From JBCCSZ01 sp039199225 (GTDB lineage Bacteria; Bacteroidota; Bacteroidia; Chitinophagales; Saprospiraceae), in the NCBI GenBank assembly GCA_039199225.1, contig JBCCSZ010000283.1, forward strand, positions 1 to 10,208: DNA of 10,208 bases, given 5' to 3'. Both the position numbers and the translations under genes were made by a program. Positions 1 to 8,498 of this stretch are shown here, one piece after another. A model generated the notes under the pieces. The model was not told the DNA's origin, made no database searches, and worked only from the letters and a program-made list of their open reading frames with translations. The stretch's first letter is position 1, and each line of letters begins with the position of its first letter.

Positions 1-60
1 ATTTGGCACCTAAAAATACAAATAACTGATAATGAACTACTTATAAGTTATTCAAGTTAT

Positions 61-111
61 TCCTATTTTATTATATTTTCAATAATTACTGAAAATAGGA
101 TAATTACTGAA
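61..111. repeat. Overlapping inverted and direct repeats
   Basis: TCCTATTTT (61-69) is exactly complementary to AAAATAGGA (92-100), with a 22-base loop. ATAATTACTGAA occurs at 82-93 and again at 100-111, so the second copy begins on the last base of the inverted repeat. The period of 18 bases is close to two helical turns, as expected for paired protein sites. The AT-rich composition makes chance similarity quite possible, and no function is claimed. Confidence 0.5.
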
Positions 112-219
112 CAATTCATCCAAAATATTGTCTAATAGGTAACAAACATAGACCGCCCACCTGGTCCAAATAAACACAAGGTCAGAAACACATTTCAAAC
201 TGATTGATCTCAGAAAAGG

Positions 220-258
220 ACGGCTCCTGGATGATTTTCCGGGAGCCGTTCATTTTTT
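220..258 (+). terminator. Strong hairpin terminator
   Basis: The arms 220-231 and 238-249 pair over 12 bp with one T-G wobble (228/241) around a 6-base loop (232-237). The stem is GC-rich in its outer half. TCA and then six T residues (253-258) follow on the plus strand, the arrangement of an intrinsic terminator reading rightward. On the minus strand the stem is followed only by TCCTTTT, so it may also stop transcripts of the macroglobulin gene that ends at 303, with less efficiency. It implies convergent transcription from a plus-strand gene outside the window. Confidence 0.85.
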
Positions 259-302
259 ATGGGATTCTACCTAAAATCCGTAGGTAGTACATTTATACCC
301 TT

Positions 303-3300
303 TTACATTGCCCTCGGTTCGATGACCTCCACCCACTGCCCGGGTTGTCTGGCGTTGATGGTATTGTCGTACATGGCATCGCAGCTAATGCTTGGTAGAT
401 AGTAGCGTCCGCGATAGGCAGCATTGAGCTGGACCCGGTAGACTTTAGCTTTCTTCTGGCCAATGTCAAAGTAGGTATAAATCCGATCGTCGCGAATGTC
501 TTGATAATCTGCCTCGGAAGCTTCTTTGAATGCTTGGACGCCACTCATTCTGGTATTCAAAATCTCCCAACCGGAGGGGAACACCTGAGAGAGGGCCATT
601 TCCTCATACCAGCGCGATTTGGTTCCGGGATTGGTGATGGTCACTTCTGCTACAAAGTCCATTCCCTGTTCCAAAATGGAAGGGTCGATGGGTTTGCCAT
701 CGGTACCTTTGTAGTTGACCGCAATCTTGAGGTGATTATTGGCAGAGCTTTGGTCACCAACGATGGGTTGCCCTTGGTTGATGACGCGCGCATACAGTAA
801 ATTTCCGCCTTTATTGGTCACCTTGATGGACTTGCGGCCCATTTGATCCATCGGTATTTCAACCAGGTGGACTGGCTTGGAAGAACCTGCATTTACCATT
901 GCTCCTCCATTGATTTGATAGGCAAAATCTATTTTATTGTCTGTCTTTCCTTCGCCAACCAGCTTTCCGAAGGCCATTAAGGCATAGGCGGTGGTCTGGG
1001 TGCTGTACCAGTTGTCGCCACTCATTCGATCCGAAATGGTCTTACCCAGTTCGCCAGCCCCCTTCCGGTCGCCCATCAACAGCAGACTTTCCATCATCAT
1101 GGCCAAGTCCCGAACATCCGATCCGTAGGTGTAGCTCAGCTCGCGGTAGGGCTTAACAGTTGTAGGAACGTTTTGCACCAATTGGGTGGCAATTTCCTTT
1201 TGTCCGGCCAGCGCGTAGGCCGATGCCAAGCGGTAGCGCGAAGCATTGGAAAGGTCTTTCGACTCGCGCAGGCGGTTCATCGCACCCAGCTCCGGCGATC
1301 CAGCCAGCGCCAGGGTGTACAATCGGTAAGCTTGTGTCAATGCAGCACTCCGGTAGGAGTAGCGACCGTCGTCCAGACTGGGGTCCCACCGCTTTGCGAC
1401 GCGCTTCTGAAAGCGGGTCCAGTTGTCCATGAAGGTATTGGGGACGGAATAACCTAGTTTTTTGGCCTCCAGCAAAAAGTGGCCAGCATAGTTGGTTCCC
1501 CAGTGGCTGTTTTGATCATCGCCAGGCCAGTAGCCCAATCCGCCACTGCTGGTCTGAAACTTTCGCAATCGCTTGATGGCGGCCTCGATGTTGGTCGTTA
1601 CAACTTGCTTTTTCTCTTCATCCATATCGATCAAACGTCCGACATACAGCTGTGGGAAAGCGCCCGAGGTGGTTTGCTCCACACAACCATGTGGGTAGTT
1701 CAACAAATAGCGAAGGCGTTTATCTAGGTTGAGCGGCGGAATGGAAGAAACTTCGAGCGTTGCTGTGTTGGTCCCCTTGATACCCATCGGATCAAAGGAT
1801 TGTTCCCAGATGGTACCAGCGTCCACTACATCGGCCAATACATCGGTTGCATAGGGGTTGGGGTTTCGGATGTCGATTTCAATTTCCTGGCTAACGGTTT
1901 CTCCCCCACCGCTGGCCGTAATCTTAAAGCGCCCTACACCCACCGATTCCAGCACCTTCAAATCAAACTCAACAATTTCATCTCCCACTTGAGCAAAGCG
2001 AATGCTTTTCTGCGTACCCGCCGGAAATTCAACCAAACCGGAGGTTTCTTCCACCTGAACGGTCACTTCCTTGACCTTAGACTCCATGGCAAAGACATTG
2101 ACCGGCATGCTCAGTTGTTCACCTGGTCCCAGCACCCTTGGCAAGGTTGCCAAGACCATTAGGGGCTTGCGAACAGGCGTCGTTTTTTCTGTATTGCCAT
2201 AGGCACCATTATCAGCTGCCACCACCATCGTTCGGACTGAGCCGACATAGTTGGGCAAAGTGACTTCGTGTTTGGCCGTTTTTCCTTTTTTAAGAAAGAA
2301 AGGTCCAAGGTGCCGCACCACCGGCTCGAAGCGATTGGCTTTGGAATTGGCATCACCAGGAGCATTTTCATCATCCCCCCCAACGCTCAACAGCCGTTCC
2401 ATCTGTCCACCATAAGCCCCCAGCACGTAGTCGTAGACATCCCAGGTTTTGATGCCCAAGGCTTCCCGAGCATAGAAATTAGACCAAGGATTTGGGGTTT
2501 TGAACCGGGTGAGGTCCAGCAATCCTTCATCCACCATTGCGATGGTGTAGGCCATCGGACGGCCCTCTTTTTCAGATACCTCTATTTTGACGGTTTGTTC
2601 TGGCTGAAGGACATCGGCCATCTTCAACTCAGGCTCCAAGCGGGTTTTCGGATCTTCCACATGGATGGGAATGACCCCATACATACGAACCGGCAGGTCG
2701 TTTTTCACCTGTGAATGTGGCTGCATCAAACTCACATGTGCATAGACGGTCGGTGCCATTTTGGCGCTGGCGTAGAATTCAAAATTTGTCTCGCCCTTTT
2801 TGCAATCCTGCCAATGCGACTCAAGGACTTCGCTGCCATTCTCAATGGTTATCAAAGCCCGTCCAATATCAGCGGTTGGAATGCGCAACTGTATTTTGTC
2901 CCCTGTCTCATATTTTTCTTTATCAGAAGAGAAAACCAACATGGATGCTGCTTCTCGGTTGCGCACTTTATTGTCTTCATCATTATCGTACCAAGGATAA
3001 CCTGCGTAGAAAAAGTCACCAGAGCAATGACCGGTAGCTTCATCACAAATGCGGACCATGTAACGCCCCCAAGTGGGTACCTTCACCGCCCAGCGGGCCT
3101 CTCCCCGACTGTTGGTGTTGATGCTGGCACTTTTTTCAGCATTGAGGTGCGTACTGGTATTGTAGCTGCTAAAATTGTTGTTATTGCGCTCCCACCACCA
3201 GCGCCAAGCTACTCGGTATAGACCGACATTGAGTTTGCGATTTGGCAACTCCTTGCCATTTTTGTCGACCAATACAAAATCGATGGTTCCTTCCTTGTCG

Positions 3301-5915
3301 ACATCTAAGCGTTTGGAACCGTAGCGGTTTCTGGGGATGGAAATACCCGCATAAGACTCAAAGGGATCGTAGCCAATGCTGAAATTATCTTCGCTGTATC
3401 CACCGCCTTTCTCGAAGGCTCTCGTGCGGAAGTTGACCTTCATTTTGCCTGGCATATTGTTCTGGTTGCGGGCCACCTTGAGGTCGATGGCTGCTACGCC
3501 GTCGTTGTTGACATTGCCATTGAAAAGGACTTCCGATCTAGAGTTGTATTTACGAGCCGGATCGGTGAATCGATAGGTTTTGTATTTGCTAAAGGAAGTA
3601 CTCGCCTGCTTTAGTTGCACTTCTACCTTTGCCTTGAGGTTGCGGGCGGGAGCTCCGTGCAGCCAATTGACTTGCATGTTGGTTTGTCGAGGCAAATCAG
3701 CTCCGGCCAGTGGTTTGGCGGGGTCTAGGTCGTATTTTATTTTTAGGCGATTCGGCTTGACCGTTTCCACCTTGATCGTTTTGCGGAAGGTAGCTCCACC
3801 GATTTTGACGCTTGCCGACCAGTTGCCAGTTGGATCATCCATAGAGGTTGCAAAAGCCAATGGGTAGACCTTATTGACATTCTCAGAACTGACTTTTTTG
3901 AGAAACTGTTGATTTCGAGCATCTGTTACTTCAAAGGTAATGGGATGATCGGATGGAAGGCTGCCCCCTTTGTCTTCGAGTACAAAATTGAGGTAGATAG
4001 AATCCCCGGGCCGCCAAACACCTCTTTCACCGTACAGATAACCCTTCAGTCCCTTCTGCGCTTTGGTACCAGCCACATCGAATTTACTCATGGAAAGCGC
4101 ATTGCCATCGGCCAAACGCAAATAGCCTTTTTCCAGGCCCTTGCGCGCCACAATGGCAAAAGCTTTTCGCTCGGTTTGAAAAGTAGCCATTCCCTCTCCA
4201 TCAGTGGTAATGGTTTTCAAAAGCTGCTGCTGATAATCGTAAATGTCTAGTTCGACCCCTCCCAGTGGGGCAGTCGTTCGGATATCGGAAACGGCCACAT
4301 GCATTTTTTTGGTGTCGCCCCCTTTGGCCGTGATGCCAATATTGGAAGCCAGCACATTGCGAGAAACGACGCGACTGCGGTTGTAGTAGGCCGGATAACA
4401 GGGGTCTTTGCGATGCTCCCAGCGATAGCCATTGTAATAGCCACCCCGTCCATAGTAGCCGATATCGAGAATACTTTTGAACTCTCCAGACTCGTCGAAG
4501 GCATCCTCGGCCAGCATGAGGGAAGATTCCGCCTGGCTGTCGTTTTGGCCAGAACAGTAATAATTGGTGTACTCCTGACGAATGCCAATGCGAATCTGAT
4601 AAATAGCAGTGGGATCATCCGCCAACATATCTTTAAGGTCGAGTGCGTAGCGGGTCCAGGCCATATTGGAACTGCGTGGGTTGAGATTTTGCAAATCCAC
4701 TCTTTTCTGAGCAATGATCCGCCCAACCTGCTCCATATAGCTCTCTCCGTCCAGGCGATTGCGTTGTAGGAATTGGAGGATGTTGTTGTCGTAAATTTTA
4801 AAAACCTCCACATCTACCGCCTTGAGGTTGATGGCTTCGAAGGGAAAGATCAGGCCATCGGCGTCCGGCATGATGACCCCCGTTCCGACCAGTCGCACCT
4901 CTGGTTTGGCCTCTATGAAAGACAGCGACCACTCGCCGGCGTACTGCATGCCCAGTTGGTTGATGTTGCGAATCCCTTTGGCAATGGTGATGGTGCGATC
5001 TCCGGAAATGCGCCCAGCGGGATAGATGCGCAATTGGTTGCCATCAACGGCGTATTTAAGCTTGCCGCTGTAACCAGAAATACGTGCCATCCCGTCGAAG
5101 TTTTGATTGGACGAGAGGGGGTCTGAAAAATACAAGGCAACGTATTGGTCTTTTTCCTGAATCACACGGCCATCCATCAATTTGAAGTTGGACAAAGAAG
5201 GGACAGCAATGGTCACATCTTCTTTTTTATCAACTGCTAGGGGCTTGCCATTGACAGACAATTTGAGCTCGCTGTCTTCCTGGCCACGTGTAATGTCTTC
5301 GACTAAAAAATCGTGGGTCATTCCATCTCCCTTGTGGGTCCAACGAACCGGCAATGCCTTCCCTCCTTTTTGGGCAGTCAGCAGTTTTTCAACATTTGCC
5401 CCTTCTGCATAATCTGCAGTGTAGATACTGCCTTTGTATTGCTGCCTTTCCAATGTCCCACTAGAGACCGCTTCCAGATTGCCTGGTAGCAGTTCAAAAT
5501 TTTGCTCGCGGGTCTGAAAATCAAACTCGAAAGCAGAAGCTGCCTTTGGGACATCTTTGAACAATTTATCCAATCGAAGCTTGACCAGGTAGCGCTGTCC
5601 TGTTTGTAGCATCTGATCGGTTTCCAGCAAGATGGTACGATCGTTTTCCCAACGTGCCACCCCTTCCACAGAAGGGCTAATGGAAAAAATGCCTTTGCTG
5701 ACATTGCTGCCAATGGTCGACTCATTGGCAACAGACTGAGTAAATTTAATTCGTATGGGCGCAGCACGGGAGATAACGCCCGATGTGTAGGCATAAACGT
5801 AAGAGCTGATCTCCGCAGGTATGGGTTTAGCTCTTTGCTCTGTGCGGCAGCCGGCTAGGCAGAAAACAACCAGCAGTAAAAAAAATAGGCTGGTTTTTAG
5901 GGATTGGTGAAACAT
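303..5915 (-). CDS. Alpha-2-macroglobulin family lipoprotein with thioester
   Basis: This 1870-residue protein is a bacterial alpha-2-macroglobulin (YfhM/ECAM type), thought to trap proteases covalently in the periplasm. Residues 1-23 form a lipoprotein signal with lipobox LAGC and acylated Cys23. Ig-like macroglobulin domains fill roughly residues 40-1370, including the MG2-type motif GERGVWRPGD (629-638) and the family motif VDEGLLDLT (from 1128). The thioester motif GCVEQ lies at 1410-1414 (Cys1411 and Gln1414, cysteine codon 1683-1685), followed by a helical thioester domain to about 1690 and a C-terminal domain. Cys957 and Cys964 could form a disulfide. An upstream in-frame ATG at 5978 adds 21 residues before the signal peptide, so I chose the ATG at 5915. 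Residues after Cys23 (RTEQ) lack the acidic run of Bacteroidota surface-export signals, which suggests a periplasm-facing lipoprotein. At 1870 residues it is longer than E. coli YfhM (about 1650). PbpC, its common partner, is not adjacent in the window. Confidence 0.95.
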   Translation of the reverse strand: MFHQSLKTSLFFLLLVVFCLAGCRTEQRAKPIPAEISSYVYAYTSGVISRAAPIRIKFTQSVANESTIGSNVSKGIFSISPSVEGVARWENDRTILLETDQMLQTGQRYLVKLRLDKLFKDVPKAASAFEFDFQTREQNFELLPGNLEAVSSGTLERQQYKGSIYTADYAEGANVEKLLTAQKGGKALPVRWTHKGDGMTHDFLVEDITRGQEDSELKLSVNGKPLAVDKKEDVTIAVPSLSNFKLMDGRVIQEKDQYVALYFSDPLSSNQNFDGMARISGYSGKLKYAVDGNQLRIYPAGRISGDRTITIAKGIRNINQLGMQYAGEWSLSFIEAKPEVRLVGTGVIMPDADGLIFPFEAINLKAVDVEVFKIYDNNILQFLQRNRLDGESYMEQVGRIIAQKRVDLQNLNPRSSNMAWTRYALDLKDMLADDPTAIYQIRIGIRQEYTNYYCSGQNDSQAESSLMLAEDAFDESGEFKSILDIGYYGRGGYYNGYRWEHRKDPCYPAYYNRSRVVSRNVLASNIGITAKGGDTKKMHVAVSDIRTTAPLGGVELDIYDYQQQLLKTITTDGEGMATFQTERKAFAIVARKGLEKGYLRLADGNALSMSKFDVAGTKAQKGLKGYLYGERGVWRPGDSIYLNFVLEDKGGSLPSDHPITFEVTDARNQQFLKKVSSENVNKVYPLAFATSMDDPTGNWSASVKIGGATFRKTIKVETVKPNRLKIKYDLDPAKPLAGADLPRQTNMQVNWLHGAPARNLKAKVEVQLKQASTSFSKYKTYRFTDPARKYNSRSEVLFNGNVNNDGVAAIDLKVARNQNNMPGKMKVNFRTRAFEKGGGYSEDNFSIGYDPFESYAGISIPRNRYGSKRLDVDKEGTIDFVLVDKNGKELPNRKLNVGLYRVAWRWWWERNNNNFSSYNTSTHLNAEKSASINTNSRGEARWAVKVPTWGRYMVRICDEATGHCSGDFFYAGYPWYDNDEDNKVRNREAASMLVFSSDKEKYETGDKIQLRIPTADIGRALITIENGSEVLESHWQDCKKGETNFEFYASAKMAPTVYAHVSLMQPHSQVKNDLPVRMYGVIPIHVEDPKTRLEPELKMADVLQPEQTVKIEVSEKEGRPMAYTIAMVDEGLLDLTRFKTPNPWSNFYAREALGIKTWDVYDYVLGAYGGQMERLLSVGGDDENAPGDANSKANRFEPVVRHLGPFFLKKGKTAKHEVTLPNYVGSVRTMVVAADNGAYGNTEKTTPVRKPLMVLATLPRVLGPGEQLSMPVNVFAMESKVKEVTVQVEETSGLVEFPAGTQKSIRFAQVGDEIVEFDLKVLESVGVGRFKITASGGGETVSQEIEIDIRNPNPYATDVLADVVDAGTIWEQSFDPMGIKGTNTATLEVSSIPPLNLDKRLRYLLNYPHGCVEQTTSGAFPQLYVGRLIDMDEEKKQVVTTNIEAAIKRLRKFQTSSGGLGYWPGDDQNSHWGTNYAGHFLLEAKKLGYSVPNTFMDNWTRFQKRVAKRWDPSLDDGRYSYRSAALTQAYRLYTLALAGSPELGAMNRLRESKDLSNASRYRLASAYALAGQKEIATQLVQNVPTTVKPYRELSYTYGSDVRDLAMMMESLLLMGDRKGAGELGKTISDRMSGDNWYSTQTTAYALMAFGKLVGEGKTDNKIDFAYQINGGAMVNAGSSKPVHLVEIPMDQMGRKSIKVTNKGGNLLYARVINQGQPIVGDQSSANNHLKIAVNYKGTDGKPIDPSILEQGMDFVAEVTITNPGTKSRWYEEMALSQVFPSGWEILNTRMSGVQAFKEASEADYQDIRDDRIYTYFDIGQKKAKVYRVQLNAAYRGRYYLPSISCDAMYDNTINARQPGQWVEVIEPRAM

Positions 5916-6252
5916 AATGCCTGATTTTTGTTGATTATAAGGGGGATTTAGACGTGTGGATGGCAGTGTGCGGGGCATGATATTGCTTTTTAGAAGGCTA
6001 TCGGAATGATGCTTGAGGCAATATTCATCAATTCCACGAATATACTTAAGTAATTCTAATAACTGTAAGCAGTTATATATTATTTGAACTTATTCTACGA
6101 TCATTCGCCAGGCACGTTTCCCAAACGCACACTTTTATCCAGGAGGATACCCAAGAATATCCACAGATAATGGTGTATGAACGGCCTGAATGGTCTATCT
6201 TTCGGAAAACAAGCGTCAATCGACCCAATTGCCATACAATCGCAAGTAATTT
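5916..6252. other. Divergent spacer between macroglobulin and Lon-domain genes
   Basis: This 337-base stretch should hold the promoters of both divergent genes. No exact Bacteroidota -7 element (TAnnTTTG) is visible on either strand. Its clearest structure is a 7-bp inverted repeat at 6059-6076. A short open frame at 6177-6362 overlaps the Lon-domain start in another frame and does not look coding. The part from 5979 to about 6110 is AT-rich. Confidence 0.6.
6059..6076. promoter_or_regulatory. Short palindrome, possible operator
   Basis: ATAACTG (6059-6065) and CAGTTAT (6070-6076) are perfect reverse complements separated by TAAG. The site lies between two divergent genes, about 145 bases from the macroglobulin start and 175 bases from the Lon-domain start. 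It could be a dimeric regulator site or a small hairpin. No T-tract follows, so it is not a terminator. The function is inferred from position only. Confidence 0.3.
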
Positions 6253-6891
6253 ATGACAGATTTTCTTCCATTGTTCCCCTTAAAACTCGTGGTCTTCCCA
6301 GGAGAAAAGCTGAATTTGCACATCTTCGAGCCTCGCTACAAGCAACTGGTCCGCGAATGTGAGCAAAATAAGATCACCTTTGGCATTCCTGCTTTTATCG
6401 ATGATAAAGTCATGGAGATGGGGACAGAACTTCGGTTGCGAAAAGTGGTAAGGCGCCACGACAATGGTGAGATGGATATTAAAACGGAAGGGGTCGGTTT
6501 ATTTCAAATTCGCAATTTTTACAAGGAAGCACCTAATAAGCTGTATTCAGGCGCCGACATCACCCGGCTGGACAATGAATTCAAGTCGGACCCGCTGCTC
6601 AATCAAAAAATCCTCAAGTACATGGGGGACCTTTTTGAGGTACTCAAGATCGATAAACCGCTACCGGACGGCCCGGAAAGCTTCAGCACCTACGACATTG
6701 CCCACCAAATTGGCTTTTCCCTCGAACAGGAATACGAAATGCTTTGTCTCACAACGGAGTATGATCGACAGGCGTTTATCTCAGAGCATTTGCAAAAGCT
6801 TTTGCCCGTAGTCCGCGAAATGGAGCGACTGCGCAAGAAGGTTCAGCTGAACGGACATTTCAAAAACATCATTCCACCCAAGCTGAAGTAG
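6253..6891 (+). CDS. Stand-alone Lon N-terminal (substrate-binding) domain protein
   Basis: This 212-residue protein matches the Lon protease N-terminal domain family (LON substrate-binding domain, PF02190) across most of its length. The diagnostic opening is LPLFPLKLVVFPGEKLNLHI (residues 5-24) followed by FEPRY (25-29). A beta-rich half runs to about residue 90, and the rest is mostly helical, ending in a basic ERLRKKVQ helix. It has no AAA+ ATPase module and no Ser-Lys protease domain, so it cannot degrade protein itself. Such short forms are common in bacteria and are presumed to bind unfolded substrates or act as adaptors, but their role is not established. The start is firm: an in-frame TAA (6247-6249) lies two codons upstream of the ATG. 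There is no Shine-Dalgarno sequence. Its stop is 10 bases from the convergent membrane-protein gene. Confidence 0.9.
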   Translation: MTDFLPLFPLKLVVFPGEKLNLHIFEPRYKQLVRECEQNKITFGIPAFIDDKVMEMGTELRLRKVVRRHDNGEMDIKTEGVGLFQIRNFYKEAPNKLYSGADITRLDNEFKSDPLLNQKILKYMGDLFEVLKIDKPLPDGPESFSTYDIAHQIGFSLEQEYEMLCLTTEYDRQAFISEHLQKLLPVVREMERLRKKVQLNGHFKNIIPPKLK

Positions 6892-6901
6892 TGGAAAGCC
6901 A

Positions 6902-7516
6902 TTAGTGTAGAAAGACAGATACAATTCCAACCAAAATCAGAATGACACCAGTGATGGTACCAGCATTTCGCTCAAGTGATTGCCCATCCCATTGACGAAT
7001 GCCTCTGTAGGCCCAACCGACCCACGCCACCATCCCTACTACGGTAATGGTAAAGTAAACAATGGAAATCAAGGCGATGGCCTCCCATCCCATTCCACCG
7101 GCCATTAAATAAAATGCCTCGACCTCAATACAAGGAGAGAAAAACATGGCTACGACCAAGGCCCCAATGATTTTCCCCTTGCTCAAGGGAGCCTTTGACC
7201 TTTGCTCGTTGGGTTGAAAAGGATGGTTGTGGTGTTGAAAAAGGAAAAAAATCCCCATCCCTATCAATGCAATGGGTGCGATCCAATGCGTAAAAGATTC
7301 CATTTGGGCAGATAGCTCAAGGCCAAGACCTCCGATGATGACCCCAATGACAACCGTACTGATGGCATGCGCCGTCCCTGCCAGAAAGGTGACATAAACT
7401 GTTTCTTTCAAGCTCCATTTCTCCTTTCGCCCAATGGTCAGCACAGGCAGCCAATGGTGAGGAATAAAGGCGTGTAAAACACTGAGCAAGATGGTTCCTG
7501 AAATAAGTTGGTACAT
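6902..7516 (-). CDS. NicO/UreH-like six-helix membrane protein, putative metal transporter
   Basis: The 204-residue protein has about six hydrophobic segments (near residues 5-25, 40-62, 75-94, 117-138, 145-168 and 185-203). Helix 1 carries HAFIPHH (15-21), resembling the Hx4DH metal motif of NiCoT/NicO nickel-cobalt transporters with His20 where Asp is usual. Helix 2 carries GTAHAISTVV (47-56), resembling the GHSTVV signature. The loop after helix 3 contains HHNH (95-98), a plausible metal-binding patch. SPC (127-129) recalls the wider LysE/DsbD-like exporter fold. Metal export or uptake is inference; the substrate is unknown. I chose the ATG at 7516 because it starts directly before helix 1 and leaves 100 bases for promoters towards the divergent hydrolase. 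The ATG at 7576 would add 20 residues and leave only 40 bases. UreH-like or TauE-like assignment is the alternative. Confidence 0.7.
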   Translation of the reverse strand: MYQLISGTILLSVLHAFIPHHWLPVLTIGRKEKWSLKETVYVTFLAGTAHAISTVVIGVIIGGLGLELSAQMESFTHWIAPIALIGMGIFFLFQHHNHPFQPNEQRSKAPLSKGKIIGALVVAMFFSPCIEVEAFYLMAGGMGWEAIALISIVYFTITVVGMVAWVGWAYRGIRQWDGQSLERNAGTITGVILILVGIVSVFLH

Positions 7517-7616
7517 AAGATATTTTGCGTAGAGACAGAACAAGCGTAACACCTCCGTAGTTCTAGTAGAAAGCATAAGACAGCGTAAACACAGCGAACT
7601 AACAAGCTCCAGTAGG

Positions 7617-8483
7617 ATGAAGCGAAAACTAATTCGATACCTCTTCTTAATAAGCCTCCTCCCTATCGGCTGGTTAGCAGCCAGTTATGCAGCAAGTGTT
7701 TACACGACCCGGCCAAATACGGTAGACTTACCGGAGGCAGAAAAATTCTTTGACTTTGCCGTAGAAAAATGGCGATATCAAGCAAAAGATGGCATTCAAC
7801 TAAACGCTTGGTTTCTGCCCGCTACCAATCGCTCGAAAGCCGTCATCTTGCTCAATGGGCTGCGTGGCAATAAATCAGGTATGGTCAAGCGAGCATTGCT
7901 TTACCACGATGCTGGCTATCAGGTATTGATGCCAGATTTGCGCGGAACGGGAGAAAGCCAGGAGGCAGTGATTACTTTCGGCTGGCGGGAACAGTTGGAT
8001 TTACAGGCCAGTATACAGGAACTCCACAACAGGGGTATCGATACGCTGGCAGCACACGGTATTTCTCTAGGCGCTGCTACCATTGCTTACAGTCTAGCTG
8101 AAAATCCCGCCTTCGAATTTTTGGTATTGGAATCCTGCTATGACAACATCCGTCAGGCTTTGAAAAACCGGATAGAGCCTTATGGCTTGCCCCCATTTTT
8201 GTTTCAGGGCATTCAAATCATTACAGAATGGCGAATCGGAGCAAGTGCCGAAAAACTCGCACCCGAATACTACCTATCCAGCAATCAAACCCCAACGCTA
8301 TTCATCGCAGGCGAAGCAGAGCAAAAAGTGAAAAAAGAAGAAAGTGAACGCTTATACGAAGCCTGTCCAGCTCCCATCAAGGCGCTGAAATTAATTCCTG
8401 GCGCAAAACATGAGAACTTTATGAATCGCTACGAAGCAGAAATGAATACCTACCTAGGCGATTGGTTGGAGCAATTCCAGTAG
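7617..8483 (+). CDS. Membrane-anchored alpha/beta hydrolase
   Basis: This 288-residue protein has an N-terminal signal anchor (basic MKRKLIR, then a hydrophobic stretch to about residue 27), so the catalytic domain probably faces the periplasm. The fold is the serine hydrolase type seen in YqkD-like and other peptidase-S9-related alpha/beta hydrolases. LLNGLRGNKSG (78-88) is the oxyanion strand-loop, with Asn80 where His is common. DLRGTGES (107-114) is the conserved turn after strand 4. GISLG (148-152) is the nucleophile elbow with Ser150. His265 in GAKHENF is the likely triad base. The expected acid position reads AGEAEQKV (231-238), so Glu235 or Glu233 apparently replaces Asp. Substrate cannot be predicted; an esterase or peptidase role is possible. 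The gene is divergent from the NicO-like gene and converges on the thioredoxin-fold gene through a shared terminator. Confidence 0.85.
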   Translation: MKRKLIRYLFLISLLPIGWLAASYAASVYTTRPNTVDLPEAEKFFDFAVEKWRYQAKDGIQLNAWFLPATNRSKAVILLNGLRGNKSGMVKRALLYHDAGYQVLMPDLRGTGESQEAVITFGWREQLDLQASIQELHNRGIDTLAAHGISLGAATIAYSLAENPAFEFLVLESCYDNIRQALKNRIEPYGLPPFLFQGIQIITEWRIGASAEKLAPEYYLSSNQTPTLFIAGEAEQKVKKEESERLYEACPAPIKALKLIPGAKHENFMNRYEAEMNTYLGDWLEQFQ

Positions 8484-8498
8484 CAGGCACAGCAAAAT

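Larger units (their letters stand above)
1..302. other. AT-rich intergenic spacer at left edge
   Basis: I see no credible gene here; stop codons are frequent in all frames. The first 120 bases are very AT-rich. They hold a 9-bp perfect inverted repeat (61-69 with 92-100) and a 12-bp direct repeat (82-93 and 100-111, period 18). A rho-independent-type hairpin lies at 220-258. The spacer follows the 3' end of the macroglobulin gene, and the terminator's T-tract orientation suggests a plus-strand gene ends somewhere left of the window. Confidence 0.7.

Noticed and set aside
2268..3221. Two long plus-strand open frames (2268-2714 and 2715-3221) opposite the macroglobulin gene
   Set aside because: They are antisense to a certain coding region, their translations show no recognisable domain and have a scrambled look, and long antisense open frames are expected in a 5.6-kb gene of this composition.
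4247..4813. Open frames on both strands (4247-4813 minus and 4299-4769 plus) inside the macroglobulin gene
   Set aside because: Both overlap the well-supported macroglobulin frame and show no family motif.
5916..6130. Search for a Bacteroidota promoter upstream of the macroglobulin gene
   Set aside because: No minus-strand TAnnTTTG (CAAAnnTA on the plus strand) was found, so no promoter is claimed.
6177..6362. Small plus-strand open frame of 61 codons before and overlapping the Lon-domain gene
   Set aside because: It overlaps the Lon-domain start by about 110 bases in another frame and has no motif; the Lon-domain frame explains the overlap.
7527..7587. Three GCGTA copies (7527, 7544, 7583) between the divergent NicO-like and hydrolase genes
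   Set aside because: Five-base matches at irregular spacing (17 and 39) are too weak to call an operator.
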